Origin: Undaria pinnatifida
Taxonomy: Eukaryota > Sar > Phaeophyceae > Laminariales > Alariaceae
Direction of reading: 5' to 3'
Assembly: GCA_012845835.1 (NCBI GenBank)
Contig: JABAKD010000025.1
Location: 16,801,976 to 16,865,975 of the forward strand
Length of the DNA stretch: 64,000 bases
Every line of letters starts with the position of its first letter. The stretch's first letter is position 1. Shown here in pieces: positions 11,931 to 24,028 of this stretch. The notes beneath the pieces were generated by a model. That model was not told the origin of the DNA, did no database searches, and worked only from the letters and a program-made list of their open reading frames with translations. A program made the position numbers and the translations under genes.

Positions 11931-12227
11931 TGCGAAATCAACAAACGAAGCAACAAACCAACCGACCGACCGACCGATCGACCGACCAAATCAAAACACC
12001 AACCAATCAATCAGCCAATCAACCAGCCAACCAGCCCAGCCCAGCAAAACCCAACCAAACCAAACCATGCCAAACCAAACCAAACCAAACCAAACCAAAC
12101 CAAAGTAAACCAAACCAAGCCAAAACCAACCGATCGATATTTTCCGAAGCAACAGCACTCATGACACTTCAAAAAGTGGCCACGCCAACCCCCCTGCGGT
12201 CAAAGCCGCGTCAAAGCCGCTCTAGAA

Positions 12228-12690
12228 ACACGCTACGATAGCGGAACGCCTACATTTTTTCGAGGATCCTCATTCAACGAGCTCTATACCTCACCCGACA
12301 ATTGACGGTAGGGAACAAAGCCAAGCTACAATAGACGCCTGCTACTATTAGTACGATAGGGTACCGCCCAAAGTTTCGAGGAACAAACATGTGGGGAGCT
12401 CCTTACCTGACAAAACATTAGGCTGTAACAAAAAATGAAAGCGCAACCTGCCGAACAAAATCCCATGGCCTAGGCTCACAAACGAACAATATGGTATTCG
12501 ATTACCGGGAGGGTTTGCCGGGCTGGCATAGGAAGGCGATATCCTTCTACCAAAGATCGCATGCTAATGATATCGGATAAGCCCCTCAGAAGAGGAGCCA
12601 CAAACAAAACGGACAAAGGGCAATATAAGGCCTAAATGTGCTACTTCGAACTAGTTTTGGGGCAAAGAAGGGATCTACCCGTATCGTAGC
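12228..12690. mobile_element. CTACGATAG-end MITE
   Basis: CACGCTACGATAGCGG and CCGTATCGTAGCATG are inverted ends. The interior has AATGAAAGCGCAACCTGCCG. Related copies are near 36110-36385, 37845-38175 and 48900-49070, with a diverged one at 10559-10860. Confidence 0.6.
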
Positions 12691-12834
12691 ATGAGCCAGG
12701 GTAAGCCTGCCATGACCGTCGCTTCTCAGAGAGCGAAGAACGCCTATTGGGTAGTTCCTCAGATGACAATTCCCCTTCAGTCACTGATTTCGGCCAAAAT
12801 AGGCTTCAATCCTATCATAGCACGCGTCGCTACA

Positions 12835-13050
12835 GCCACGGCCTTTCACGGCCCGTCCCGCCAGTCGGGTCAGCGGAACGGGCCGGGTCAGGAGGTTCCC
12901 AACATCTCATAGTCGGGTCAGGAGGTGTTGGAAATCTCATGGGTCGGTTCAGGTCGGGTCAGGAGGTTTTCACATCTCACGGGCAGGGTCCTGACCCGAC
13001 CCGACCCGACCCGTGAGAAGTGGCTAGAGACGTGAATAGCCCTTGTTGCA
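12835..13050. repeat. GGGTC-family element copy
   Basis: GGCCTTTCACGGCCCGTCCC at the left, GGGTCAGGAGG units with AACATCTCAT spacers, and GACCCGTGAGAAG near the right end. Confidence 0.65.
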
Positions 13051-13051
13051 G

Positions 13052-13210
13052 TCAGGGTAAGCCTGCCATGGTCGTTGCCTCTCTGAGAGCGAATGCCGCC
13101 CTTTGCTCGGCAGCCGCAGCGGCGGCCGCGGTCCTCTCATGCTGTTGGCGCAGCCTCGAGCTGTGCAGGCGGTTGAGCCTCCAGTAGGTCTTGATCACGT
13201 GCGCCGTTAC
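13052..13210 (-). CDS. Exon S, terminal exon with Ala-rich basic helix
   Basis: The block follows CCCATAAG, reads VTAHVIKTYWRLNRLHSSRL, RQQHERTAAAAAAAEQRAAF and ALREATTMAGLP and then stops at TGA. The amphipathic basic helix resembles an IQ or calmodulin-binding helix, which is only an impression. A partial copy of its end (about 12705-12750) lies downstream and continues past the stop position, so the last bases could instead be an exon-intron border. Confidence 0.65.
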   Translation of the reverse strand, partial: VTAHVIKTYWRLNRLHSSRLRQQHERTAAAAAAAEQRAAFALREATTMAGLP

Positions 13211-15055
13211 CTTATGGGTTAGCGTGGACAGCGTTAGGGGTAGCGTTAGATGGTACCGTTAGCGTTGGCATCGGCGGCGTTAGTGATAGCGGCAGCGGTA
13301 GCAGTAGCATTGGGGTAGCGTCAGAACCGGTAGTGGTAGCGGTGTGCTATCGTTGGAATTTGTGTTAGCATCTGTAGATTTAGATGGTGAAATAGCCTTG
13401 GATGGCATAGCAGTAGATGGTCGCGTTAGATGGTAGCATACATAGTGTTAGCGCTAGCGTGTGTAGCCTTAGCTAAAGCTGGCGGCAGCGTTAGGTGGTG
13501 GCGGTAGATGGCAGCGTTAGACTCTAGTATCGGAAGCGTCGGTAGCGGTAGTGTTAGTGTCGGTAGCGTCGGCGTTGGGGTGGGTGTTAGCCACGGTAGT
13601 GGCAGCTTCGGTAGATGTAGTGTTAGAGTCGGCAGCGTCAGGGTTGGAGTGAGCATCAGTATCAGTAGCGGAGGCGTTAGATAGTAGCGTTAGATGCCAG
13701 CATCGGTATCGCTAGGGTTAGGGTTAGCGGTGACGTTACATGTTAGCATCGATAGCGCCAGCATCTTTAGCGGCAGCGTTATATGGTAGCGTTAGGTGAC
13801 AGCATCTGTAGCGCTAGCATCGGTAGCGTCGGTAGCGTTAGCGTTGGGGCTATGACAGCGTTGGAGCTATGGCCAGCATCGGCAGCGGTAGCGTTAGATC
13901 GTAGCGTTAGTAGCGATAGCATTGGTAGGGTTAGGGTTAGGGTTAGCGTTCAGGTTAGCGGTAGTGTTAGTGTCAGCGTTGAAGTAAATTCTATCACCGG
14001 TAGCTGTAGATGGTAGCGTTAGATACTAGCATCGGTAGCGATAACATTGGTAGCGGTAGTGTTAGTGACGTTGGCGTCGGAGTTAGAGTCGGCACCGGTA
14101 GCGGTAGTGTTAGATGGTAACGTTATATAGTAGCATCGGTAAAATTAGCGTCGATACCGCTAACGTTGGCATCGATAACGTAAGGATCGGTAGCGTTGGG
14201 TTCAGTCGCAATAGCGTGGGTAGCAATAGCCTCGATAGCGGTAGCGTCATCAGCGTTAGCGTCAGTAGAGCTAGTGTCGATAGCGATAGCGTTGGCGTCG
14301 CTAGTGTTAGCATCGGAGGCGTCAGCATCGACAGAGGAATAGCATCGGTGTTGGTAAAGACATCGTTCGCGGTCACGGTAGCGGTAGCTTCGGTAGCGTG
14401 AGCAGAGGTAGGGCTAGCGTCAGGAGCCTTAGCAAAGGTAGCGTTAGCATCGGTAGCATTAGTATCGGTAGAGTTCGAATCAAAAGCGTTAGCGTCAGCA
14501 TCAGCGCTTGCATTTGCACCGGTATCACTAACGACGCCATCGCTACCGCTAGAGTTTTTCTGTAACAATAGCATCGGAAGCGGTAGCGTTAGCATAGGCA
14601 GCACTACCCTAAGTAGCGCTAGCGTCGGCACTGTTCGCATCGGTAGCGTCAGCATTGGTAGAGGAATGGCACCGTTGTAGCGTTTGTGGCAGTGTCTGTA
14701 ACGGCAGTGGTAGCGCGGCAGCTGTGGTTTCGGCAGCGCTAGCGGTATCGCCGGTAACGTTGGCGTCAGCGTTAGCACTGGTAGTATCAGGGATAGCTAG
14801 AGGTAAATTGTTCGTTGGTGTTGGCATGTTTAGCGGTGGCGGTAGCGTCGGGAGCGGTAGCATCGATAGAGTTGGCATCCGTAGCATTAGCGCCAGCGTC
14901 AGCATCAGCATCAACATTATAGTAGTACCAGTAGCATCGGGACTGATGACAAAGGTTGCGCTAGCGTTTATTGGTGGCGTTAGCACCAATAGAAGACGGA
15001 AGCCGGGGGGGGCTGTAGCTGGCACTGCGGTGTTAAGAATGCAACAGAGTTAAAC
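13190..15055. repeat. Degenerate GGTAGCGTTAGC satellite (intron R-S)
   Basis: Nearly 1.9 kb consist of hexamer and dodecamer variants of GTTAGC, GGTAGC and GTAGCG, with occasional GGGTTAGGG. It lies between exons R and S. Long open frames rich in Ala, Asp, Asn, Ser and Thr arise from the repeat and are not taken as genes. Confidence 0.9.
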
Positions 15056-15140
15056 AGACACGCGACAGTCATGAAAACACGCGGGAGGGGGGTAAGCTAA
15101 ATATATATTTTAACTCATCCGCCGGGGGGTAACATTAAAA
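15047..15140. repeat. Second copy of the 2811-2958 repeat
   Basis: GAGTTAAACAGACACGCGAC, GGGTAAGCTAAATA and CTCATCCGCCGGGGGG align with the spacer between the TRIMs. Confidence 0.55.
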
Positions 15141-15234
15141 CGCAAACAGCGCTAGCACAGGTAGCACTATAATCAGCAGCGCTAGCGTTAGCATCGGCGG
15201 AGCTACTGTAGCACCAACAGAGCTCCCCGCACAC

Positions 15235-15264
15235 CTTCAAGACAGCGAGATACAAGGCGACGCT
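15235..15264 (-). repeat. Exon R 3'-edge copy
   Basis: The minus strand matches the last ~30 bases of exon R (AGCGTCGCCT...GTCTTGAAG) followed by GTGTGC. It is downstream of the exon. Confidence 0.7.
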
Positions 15265-15320
15265 TTTGCATTGGCAGCATAATAATCAGTGGCTCTAGCG
15301 TCAGTGAAGCACCCGCTTAC

Positions 15321-15413
15321 CTTCAAGACGATGAAGGACCAGGCGACGCTGGCGAAGCCCTTCCGTATGCGCTGAAACGGGGTCATCCCCTTCGGAAAAA
15401 CCCACGCCTTCAC
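15321..15413 (-). CDS. Exon R, basic loop and membrane segment
   Basis: The acceptor is CGGGTGTTCCAG and the donor TTGAAG|GTAAGC. The 93-base block reads VKAWVFPKGMTPFQRIRKGF and ASVAWSFIVLK in phase 0. A 3'-edge copy lies downstream at 15235-15264. It joins exon S in phase across a satellite-filled intron. Confidence 0.75.
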
Positions 15414-16258
15414 CTGGAACACCCGCAACACGTCGGCATGCCGCGGGCATACATATTTTAACGGCACTTGTGTATACAGTACATTGTAGCATTCGACGGT
15501 AACATACGTACATAATATGATAGCATTCAGAGGCATCACAACAGCAGGCAACGAAAAGGTATCAAGCGCTTCTTGATGCCAACATGCAAAAAAAAAACAC
15601 TATTCAACGGTGTTATACATCGTAGGATTCGACGATACAGCACGGCAATCGATGATGCTATTTCCAAAATATGTTGGGTTGGAAAACATAAGAAAATAAT
15701 ATTAGTATTGAAACCGACGAACGTCATACTATATCGTGCACGTGCTTTAGACTTGATTCGTAAAAATAGTTCAAACACATCAGACGTTAGTTTGACCGAC
15801 CCAAGGCTAACTAACCCAAGAACAAATTAGGTTAGAAAACAAAAAAGGAAAATGTATTTTATAAGTTATTCCAAAGACGTCAGCTGTGATTTCGACGAAA
15901 TTAGGGTCGATGCTCACCATTGCGAGCTGCGTACTACGCCGGTCGTCCGTTTTTAGTAAATTTCATAAGTCAGGACCTAATATAAGATTACATTTTAATA
16001 CATTATTTATCATGCACGACCAAGTGTTAGATCGGTAATACATCAATCGTCCTAAGTGTCTAGTAATAATATGCGCGAATAACCTCTCATAAATTGATAC
16101 ATTAATTACTAATATAGAAGTAGGGTAGGTATACTATTTAACCTAATTGCTCGCTGAATTTTCGGGCGTTGGGTTGGCCTTGGAGTGTGACGTTCGACGG
16201 TTTCAATACTATTCCCAATACATTTTCCTACCCAACCTCTACCCAAACAAACTTGGTA

Positions 16259-16441
16259 CAGTGGGTGCCCCGATTCAAGAGCGCCCCGCGATAGTAAGCC
16301 GAAACAAGCGCTCTTAGCTACACATTGCTCTTATCTGTAGTGGGAGCTATATATTTTAGTATAGGCGGGACGTGGCGATCTGACGGCTCTCAAGTCCCAA
16401 ATGCTCTTACCCTGGGCGCTTTTAAATCGGGGTATCCACTG
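16259..16441. mobile_element. Tc1/mariner-type MITE
   Basis: The ends CAGTGGGTGCCCCGATTCAA and TTAAATCGGGGTATCCACTG are ~28-bp inverted repeats flanked by TA on both sides. Related partial copies are at 27508-27636 and 46560-46700. Confidence 0.75.
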
Positions 16442-16599
16442 TATCTCGCAATCACCCTATCGTAGACTTCAGCGTGCAAACGAAAAAAAAACATTCAACG
16501 GCGTTGTACATCGTAGACTTCGACGGCAACATGCATATCCGGTATCACATCATATATCGAGTCACTCCGCGCTAGGGGTGCAGCAGATTCTAAGAATTT

Positions 16600-16890
16600 T
16601 CCGAGATCCTAAAATGGGGAGCTAGCTCAAAATCTCACTCGAAACATTATTTCGGAGACATTCGTTCGCGCGACCCGCACAACGTTTCTATGCCATATAT
16701 AATGCTAAAACAACCTAGTGCAAAAATTGCTACTATTAATACTAACCGATAGTTCCACGCTTGAGCTCAAACGGTCACATCGGTCACATCGGTCAGATCG
16801 GTCAGATCGGTCAGATCGGTCATACTGCTCAGAAACGGTTCGCCCAAACCAAACCGTGCAACCCCCACTGTGGGACGACTCTAAAAATCA
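16600..16890. repeat. GAGGAGCTCAA family copy with 10-mer array
   Basis: Diverged copy in which ATCGGTCAG-type decamers (GGTCACATC, GGTCAGATC) are repeated about six times at 16770-16825. Confidence 0.55.
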
Positions 16891-17849
16891 TACCAGGAAG
16901 CATTAAACCATACGCGATGATAGCAGTTAACGCTATGACAATAATAATAGTGAAATAATACGGTATTTGACAGTGAGCGGTTTTGACGTTTGGTAACAGC
17001 CCCTAATTAGGAACGCCGCAATGTATATTGTTGAAAACCTTCCCTTTTTACGAACTCTCACAAGGATCCATCCCCTATCGTTTTTTTGGTGCAGTACATA
17101 GCAATTCTTGTGCAGTACATAGCAATTCTTGCGTGCCGTTCAACGGCATTACACACCGTAAAACTTCAGCATGCAAATGAAACATGTAATTCAACGGTAA
17201 CACACGTCATAACAGGCGACGGCAACGCACATCATCGCATTCAACGACATAATTCACCGGCATCCCAGCAGTCAACGGTAAACCACATCACAACATTCAA
17301 CGGCATAATACCAGGTACTATAAAAGCAGTCCACAAATTCTACCCCCGTGCTCATTGCATTTGGCATTGCATGGCCAAATCACCTTGCTGTATTCGCAAT
17401 GTGTATCTCTGCCTCGTAGTTTGCGTCCACATCATCAGTGCTCGTCTCTCTAGGAGGCATCGGCACGGACACTGGTGGTGCTGGATGTAGATGGGTGGAA
17501 ATATCAGTTTAATGTTAAGAACGCACACGGTACAACGGTGGGTTCCTTAATAGTGGCGGTTGGATAGTGCCACTTCCCTATATAGTACCGGTCAAATCGC
17601 GTGGCACAATGGACCTCTCTGTAGCAACCCTATTACCAACAATGCCGGTGACCTGAATAGTGCCGGGCAACAACAACAACAACGTCATGGAATCCAACGA
17701 CACAATTCCATAGCATCCTGACGCTGGCAACCCGCGCAGTAGGATATGAGTAACTACTGCCAATTTGTTGCGTCGGCATGCGACTTCAGCGATCTCGCAA
17801 GGATTCTCTAGTCCATCGCGCCGTGCAAATTAGAAACTCGAACTCGCTT

Positions 17850-18030
17850 GTACAGTAGGGGTCCCCCACTAAGGCGGTATCCCTATACAAGGCCGTATGC
17901 TGATATAAGGTGGTCAAAATCGCTTGGCACAAGTGGGGAATGGCATTTATGACCTGGAGTGAATAGGCGGCTTCCCCCAATAAGGCGGTCGTATTGCTCT
18001 GGCACGCCACCGCCTTACTGTGTATGTTGG
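17850..18030. repeat. TAGTGCCGG family variant with AAGGCGG modules
   Basis: Same layout (CAGTAGGGGTCCCCCACTAA, AAATCGCTTGGCACAAGTGG) but each TAGTGCCGG module reads TAAGGCGGT. Confidence 0.6.
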
Positions 18031-18380
18031 GGGGGGGGGGGATGTAAAACCGCACCATGACCATTCCATTGTGAGGAGCGAAAAATGTAGAAATGCCCCA
18101 AGCAAGCCCCGTCCACAGAGTCACACCTTGAGAGTACCGTGCAGCCAGAAGCAGTGGCAGAACAACTTCATGTGTAAACCCTACGTCTGTTGCTGCTGTG
18201 TATGGTATATCATATGATACGCAAAACAGTGATACACTACGATACCATCATAGATAGTGAGTGTATCTAGTATAAATATTTTATTAATAGGGCATTAACC
18301 TTCGCCCTTAATTTAAAACTAAAGCACTTGTATGACAATTTAATATTGTTATCTTTTTCGAAGAACAAGGGTGGTCAGCC

Positions 18381-18714
18381 GGTCGCTCCGGTGGTCTAGT
18401 GGTCACCCTCGAATACTTGTAGCGTTGGTCCTTGAGTTCGATTCCCACTGCTGTGATGAGATTTGCCTATATTTGCAAAAATGCAAAACAAAAAAAAAAC
18501 GATCGACTGCTGAGAGCGCCTAGCAGCGCGGGTAGGTACATTTCGAATGCGAGTCGACGAGGGAAGAAAATGCTAAACTTTTCTCGCGATCGAAATGAAG
18601 GCATGTACCGTAGTGGGGAGGGAGGAGGAGGGTCGCTATGCGACCCCCGATCTGAGATACTACCAGGAGGGAGCGCGAGAGTAGTGCGAAGATGACAATA
18701 AAAATGAGTTTGGT
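18381..18714 (+). mobile_element. tRNA-derived SINE candidate
   Basis: TGGTCTAGTGG (A box) and GAGTTCGATTCCC (B box) are spaced as in a tRNA. The body includes TTCTCGCGATCGAAATGAAG, CCGTAGTGGGGAGG and GATCTGAGATACTACC. A related body is at 54651-54850. The head does not fold as a complete tRNA, so it is not called a tRNA gene. Confidence 0.6.
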
Positions 18715-19261
18715 GTGAAAGAAGAATTCTTGTATTACATCACACCAGGTATGCCAGGTACCGGACAACACCACAATGGGATCATATTACAGGAGGCGTT
18801 ATTGGGTACCTGGTACCTGGTATATAAGCATTGAAAGTAAGGTACGAGTAGTGTACTCGTATAGATATCACATTGATACATGATAGTCTATGGGGCTGTC
18901 GACGAAATAAAAAGTCACCGAGAGCTGTTGGCAATACGTGGCAGCAACAATTAGTCTCAAAACCAATAAAAGGCACCACGGGTGAAAATAAAAAATAATC
19001 ACACGACCCTCCGCCTTGTTTTAGTCTACGTTGTCTCGCGTTCGGAGTTCAAAACTCCGGAATTCGAATTTGAAAATTGGGAAAATTGAAAAATCGAACT
19101 TGGACCGTTCGAACTCGCGCATTCTGTTTTCATACGCATATCTTGCGTATGTATATTTCAATATCATACGTGGTCGAAAAAACAAGTGGATTGAGATCGA
19201 TCGAATGACTTCTGGGTTCAGGGCTTTAGTGATTTGTGGAGCGATACAAGTTGAATAATAT

Positions 19262-19560
19262 TATTGAAAAAAACAAAATCTAGCTGTGAGATCGAAGCCC
19301 TCATCTTCGCAAGCTGTGTGTGATAATACGATCGCGCGTATTACTGGGTGTGTCCTCATTAAGGATATAGGTCGGCGACTCCTCTGAAAAGTACAGTGTA
19401 GCTTGTACCAGGGTCAACAGGGTGATGCTAATCAATCTGTGCGCGGAAACTATAAAACCCGTTTTTGAGGGGGACAATACATAACGGCTGTGGAAGAAAT
19501 GCATCAGTTATCATATATATGCTGTAATTCGTATAACCGGTGAGGGGAAGGCGGTGTTTT
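19262..19560 (+). repeat. R1 copy
   Basis: CTAGCTGTGAGATCGAAGCC through CGTATAACCGGTGAGGGG, about 300 bp. Confidence 0.7.
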
Positions 19561-20003
19561 TTTTTTGGAGGGGGGGGCTTATAATCGCAGGAGGCGTTAT
19601 TGGGTAGGGATATGGGATGCATTTGATACAGCGAGCATATGTGTGGTGAGTGAATCTTCGAAATGCCTTCCAACACAATTTGCCCTCTAACACAGTACAG
19701 CACAGCAGCAGCTGCTGTATACATATTAATGAACAAGAATAAGAGCAGGGTTTCAGTATTAGTCTCTACCATATCAGCGACAACGGAATATTGTAAAGAA
19801 TAATAGGATTAAGTATGGGTTTCAGTGAAGACGCACTATTTCTAGCTGCCAACTCCGTGACATGCTGAATTAAAAACGAGAATGATCTACGAACTGTTCC
19901 AGCAACAGCCGGAACACTTCGGCTCCAAACTTTGGCGCCCCGAACGAATAAGACTTGGAAAACGAAATTTGTAGCGCTGCCAGTTGGCAACATTTCACGA
20001 CGA

Positions 20004-20826
20004 AGGCCATCACTTGCAATAGCGTATCCGAAACCGAAAATGAAATGGATTTTCGGGTCGCAGAATCAGACGGGCAGAATCGAATAGGCGACCCCTAATA
20101 ATCAACGACGGCGATCGCTCGACTACGTTCACACTCGCACGAGTTCGCCGCACCAAAGCATCTCAGCGCACACGCAGTTAAGCTTTGTAGGTGGGGTGAG
20201 GGAAAACACGCCGAATTCGCATCATGCGGGGGGTGGCTTACCCCTCGCCCCAGTCATTAATAACGACATGTCGCAGACGGCGCCTGTTCTCGTCCTCGAC
20301 AAATACGAGTAGTAGTGTGTGTCTTGTGTTTGTCGAATGCTGCAATCGCGACTGCGAGGAGAGTGGCAAGGCTCTCGTAGTCGTCACCATCACTATCCGA
20401 TCCTATCGGCTCGTGGTGAGGCCCGACGTGTGTGCCAGCGGATAGCGGGACACAGCAGCAGCAGCAGCACGAGTACGTTTATGATACGTGTTGCTTGCTC
20501 AGCAGACAGATATATGAGCCTGATGCCTGTTTTCTTGTGTCTTGAACTACTACAGCAGTACTACTACTAATGTTGTCTACTTGTTACCAAGCTCGTTGTT
20601 TCCCATCATCATTCGTAAAACCAAATCCAGATGCCATTTTCGGGTAGGGATTTCGTCCGAAAATGGACCTCCTTTTTCGGGTGGAGGCCGACCCGAAAGC
20701 GACATCCGAAAATGGAAGCCTGAAAAATCGTCAGTTTTGGGTCTATAAAATAGGCAAACAGGTTTTTCGACCCGAGAACGTTCATTTTCGGATCTGCAAA
20801 CGGTGTTATGAGATATTGTCTAATGA
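20004..20826. mobile_element. Inverted copy of the 55846 element
   Basis: AAGGCCATCACTTGCAATAG at the left and GTTATGAGATATTGTCTAA at the right. The shared coding-like block lies on the minus strand near 20310-20400. Confidence 0.7.
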
Positions 20827-20837
20827 CTAAACGGTAA

Positions 20838-21095
20838 GCGCCGTTAGCCAACTAACTGAATTTAGTCGGCAAGCCGGCTGGCGAACCCAGCCAATGGCCA
20901 GCCGACTTGCCGACTTAAGTTTGGCGCGCTAAGCGAGCCAAGTGTACTCCCCCCTGCCAGGGGAGGGCGCCCAAAAAGGAAACAGTCCATCCCACATTAA
21001 ACAAATATTTCTATGCATGTACAAGCACGGAAACCACTTAAGTCGGGTCGTCCGCATCTTTGGGAGACGACTAACTATTAGTGCCACTATTAATA
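20838..21095. mobile_element. Truncated hAT-type MITE
   Basis: The interior of the AGCTGTGAGTCGGCA family (GCCAACTAACTGAATTTAGTCGGC, GCCGACTTGCCGACTTAAGT) is present but both tips are missing. Confidence 0.6.
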
Positions 21096-21389
21096 CTAGC
21101 CTCCATTGTACTCGCAAAATAATCTTACTACAATTGACTGTTAATGCTCACCCTGACAATATCCGTAGGACAAACGAGCGGCAGGTGTATCACGCAGCTT
21201 GCAAATATAAGTATCGACACTAAGTTTATCGAACTCACAGCTGACGTGTTTGGAGGATTATTTTAAAAATACCTGGTTGGTGACTTAAGTCGTGCCGACC
21301 CACAGCTCCAGAAATTTGGCAAGGTTTGTTTTTCACGACCACACGAAAACTCGTAATGTAGGCCTTTTACGGGAAGTGTTTTTTTGCCC

Positions 21390-22098
21390 AAGGCCAGTTC
21401 TTACACAGTCGGATTCCGTCAGTCGACAACGGCCCCTTTCGACTGGAATGTTTTTCGATTGGAATCTTCAGGTCCTCCTTATCGTCAGTCAAGTCGATTT
21501 TATAGTTTTCGTGCTCTTCCTAGAGGCCGTTCGTGTTAGGGGGCACTGCTGTATGCCAGTCGAAAATCGGTTGCCAGCTCAGTGCTTCGCGCGTTCTCCG
21601 CGAGCAACGCGTGCTTCGCGCGCGACGAAACCTCGTCCAAGCGCGCTGGTGGCATTAGATTTAGCCGAAAGCCGCCAAAGCTACGGTCGTGGCGTTGCAC
21701 TCAGCCGAGAGCCGCCAAAGCTACAGCAGGCGTAGCCGTTGTTGGCAAAATGACATCGATACCGCGGGCTGGTGCCGTCGCGTGATACGCGCTGCTGGTG
21801 ACAGCGGAGCTAGGAATGCGTCACGCTGACTTGCGGCGAGAAGCAACAGCAGTGATAGCCACGCCAGCTTCGGCGCTGTTGTGCGATACTACTACTGACT
21901 GGTACCTGGTATGGGTGTGTGGGCGTGTGGGTGTTACGTGGTGGGACGAGCAATCGACTGGATCCGCCAGTCGGAGAACTCAGTCGAAAAAACTCGAGTC
22001 GAAAAGCTCTGTTTCGAATGTTTAAAACAGCCCGATCTGGGGTTCAGTCGAAAAATGGCCTTTTCGACTGAAAAACCCCACTGGGTAAGAAATGGCGT
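21390..22098. mobile_element. GGCC-end DNA element copy
   Basis: AAGGCCAGTTCTTACACAGT at the left, CCACTGGGTAAGAAATGGCG at the right and the same interior (CTGACTTGCGGCGAGAAGC, GGTACCTGGTATGGGTGTGT) in the orientation opposite to 55002. Confidence 0.7.
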
Positions 22099-23233
22099 AA
22101 GGAGGTCAGGTCCATTATAACGTTTTTTGGGAACTTTTCGGTCGTACCTACGGACGAAAAAAGAAGACGGAATGCTACGCTTTTATCTGGCACCACCTCG
22201 TACGAATAAATAATAAACGTAGGAAATCTGGGGTTAGTGGTTCGTTACAAAAGGCGTGATTGGATATTGGACACGGTAGAGACAAGTGACCGTTGAGCGT
22301 GATCTTACCTACAAAGTGCTATACCAGGTACGCATATAGATATCTCGTAGAGCATACAAAAGATGACAAAAAACCAATTAACCCGACGGCTTCGCACCCA
22401 GCAAACAATGGTCCTATACTATCACCGGTATGCTATATGGTAAATGTAAACATGGTAATTATCTGGCACACATTTTAAACTTGATACCACGATACTATAT
22501 TTTATGATGTCATAAAACTATACCTGGTCTCACAACGGTTATTAACAGCAGTTGTATAATAACAGATACGGATAACCGAATGTGTACATGATCTACTCGA
22601 AGGATAGAATATATATACGAAGTTTCAGTGAACACGGCATGTTTTCAAGTTGCCGACTCCGTGACATGATAAAAAAAGAAACGACAACCATCTACGGACT
22701 TCAGTAGCTGTCCCTCTGCAGAGCCGGTATGCGCCAGCAGGAAAGACTGGTAATATAGGGGCAACCGGCACTACTCCGCTTACTGCCACTACTACGTACC
22801 AGGTACTGGTTGTTTCCATGTGAGTCAAGCAATGCCACAGACACTATAGCGGGCAACTGGCACTACTCAACCCGCACTACAGAGAGACCACTACTACCAC
22901 GGTAAGAAAAAAAATATTTACCGTCATGAGTCCAGAGATGCTGATATGAATGACGTCACAAAATATAATATCCTGGTATCAAGTTTTAAATGAGTGCCAG
23001 ATAATGACCATGTTTGCGTGTACCATATAGCATACCGGTAACAGTATGGCACCACTGTTCGCTAGGTGCGAACGGGTCGGGTTATTTATAGCTAGTGCTT
23101 ATAAATATATAAAAACGTCAGCTGTCAAATCGAGAACTTCGTCAAAAGTCAGAGTTGCAAGCTGCGTGTGATACCGGTGCCTCGGTCGTGCGTGATACTA
23201 CCACGGCTGTACTACAGAACACTGGTAGATTAT

Positions 23234-23528
23234 TAGAGCTGTGAGTCGGCAAGATTTCACCGCTAAAAACAAATCGGTAGGTGCCGTTCGCCAACCAAGT
23301 GACTTCAGTCGGGACGTCAGCAGGCAAGTCAGGAGAGCGAAGCGGGCCAAGTCAGCCCCCCCCGGCCGAGCGGGCCCCGCCAAAAGAAGAAAAAACGCAC
23401 TCCGCATTGAACAAGCTGTCCCACGAGTATACAAACCCATTAAGTGGAATAGTCGGCAACTCCGGGAAACGACTACTAGTCCGACAAATAACTAGTTGGT
23501 GACTCAAGTCGTGCCAACTCACAGCTCC
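23234..23528. mobile_element. hAT-type MITE (AGCTGTGAGTCGGCA ends)
   Basis: Ends TAGAGCTGTGAGTCGGCAAG and GTCGTGCCAACTCACAGCTC are inverted repeats of the same family as 35631. No convincing target duplication remains. Confidence 0.7.
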
Positions 23529-24028
23529 AAAGACCATTGAGTCTATGAACACGACATGCAACACCTATTACTACGACAGATCATGATATATTAATAGATC
23601 GATTAGAGCAGATCCCGTATCTGACGCTGATATGTCGTGCAGGATCTGTATATCTTGGATGCAGATCTACCCTCGGAAACACTTGCTAGATCGTGCAGAT
23701 CGTACGGCTCCCACCCCGCCACAAGAGCCAATACCATACAGATCTTTCCTGAAATATCTAGATCGTCGAGTGGGGATCGGTGATCTGTCTGACGTGTGTA
23801 TCTTGCTGCATCTGGTCCTGAAGGAAGGTTGAAGTCGAAGCGGTGGAACCAAACGCGAGTACAAGATTGGTTCCAGCGATTGACATACCTGGCATATATG
23901 TAACTTGAGCGTAATCAAGCAGATTCGGGGTCAGTCGCTCTTGGCTAAGCTCAGCCCGCCCAACTCCACCATCATGTACAAAGTAGGGTCTGGGAAAAGC
24001 AAAGCCCGCATTTGAACCCAAAACTCAC

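Larger units (their letters stand above)
15530..17520. other. Repeat-rich stretch without recognised genes
   Basis: Besides the MITE at 16259 and the repeat at 16600 there are three short tandem blocks with CAACGG..A.CATCGTA..TTC (15600-15640, 16490-16530, 17140-17300), suggesting a further degenerate family. No splice-bounded exon was found. Confidence 0.45.

Noticed and set aside
14110-14778. Long minus-strand frame rich in Ala, Asp, Asn, Leu and Thr
   Set aside because: It is a reading of the GGTAGCGTTAGC satellite; several frames on both strands stay open for the same reason.
16770-16825. CRISPR-like direct repeats
   Set aside because: Ten-base head-to-tail units without spacers in a eukaryotic repeat copy.
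18381-18450. Possible tRNA gene
   Set aside because: A and B boxes are present but no cloverleaf closes, and a SINE body follows.
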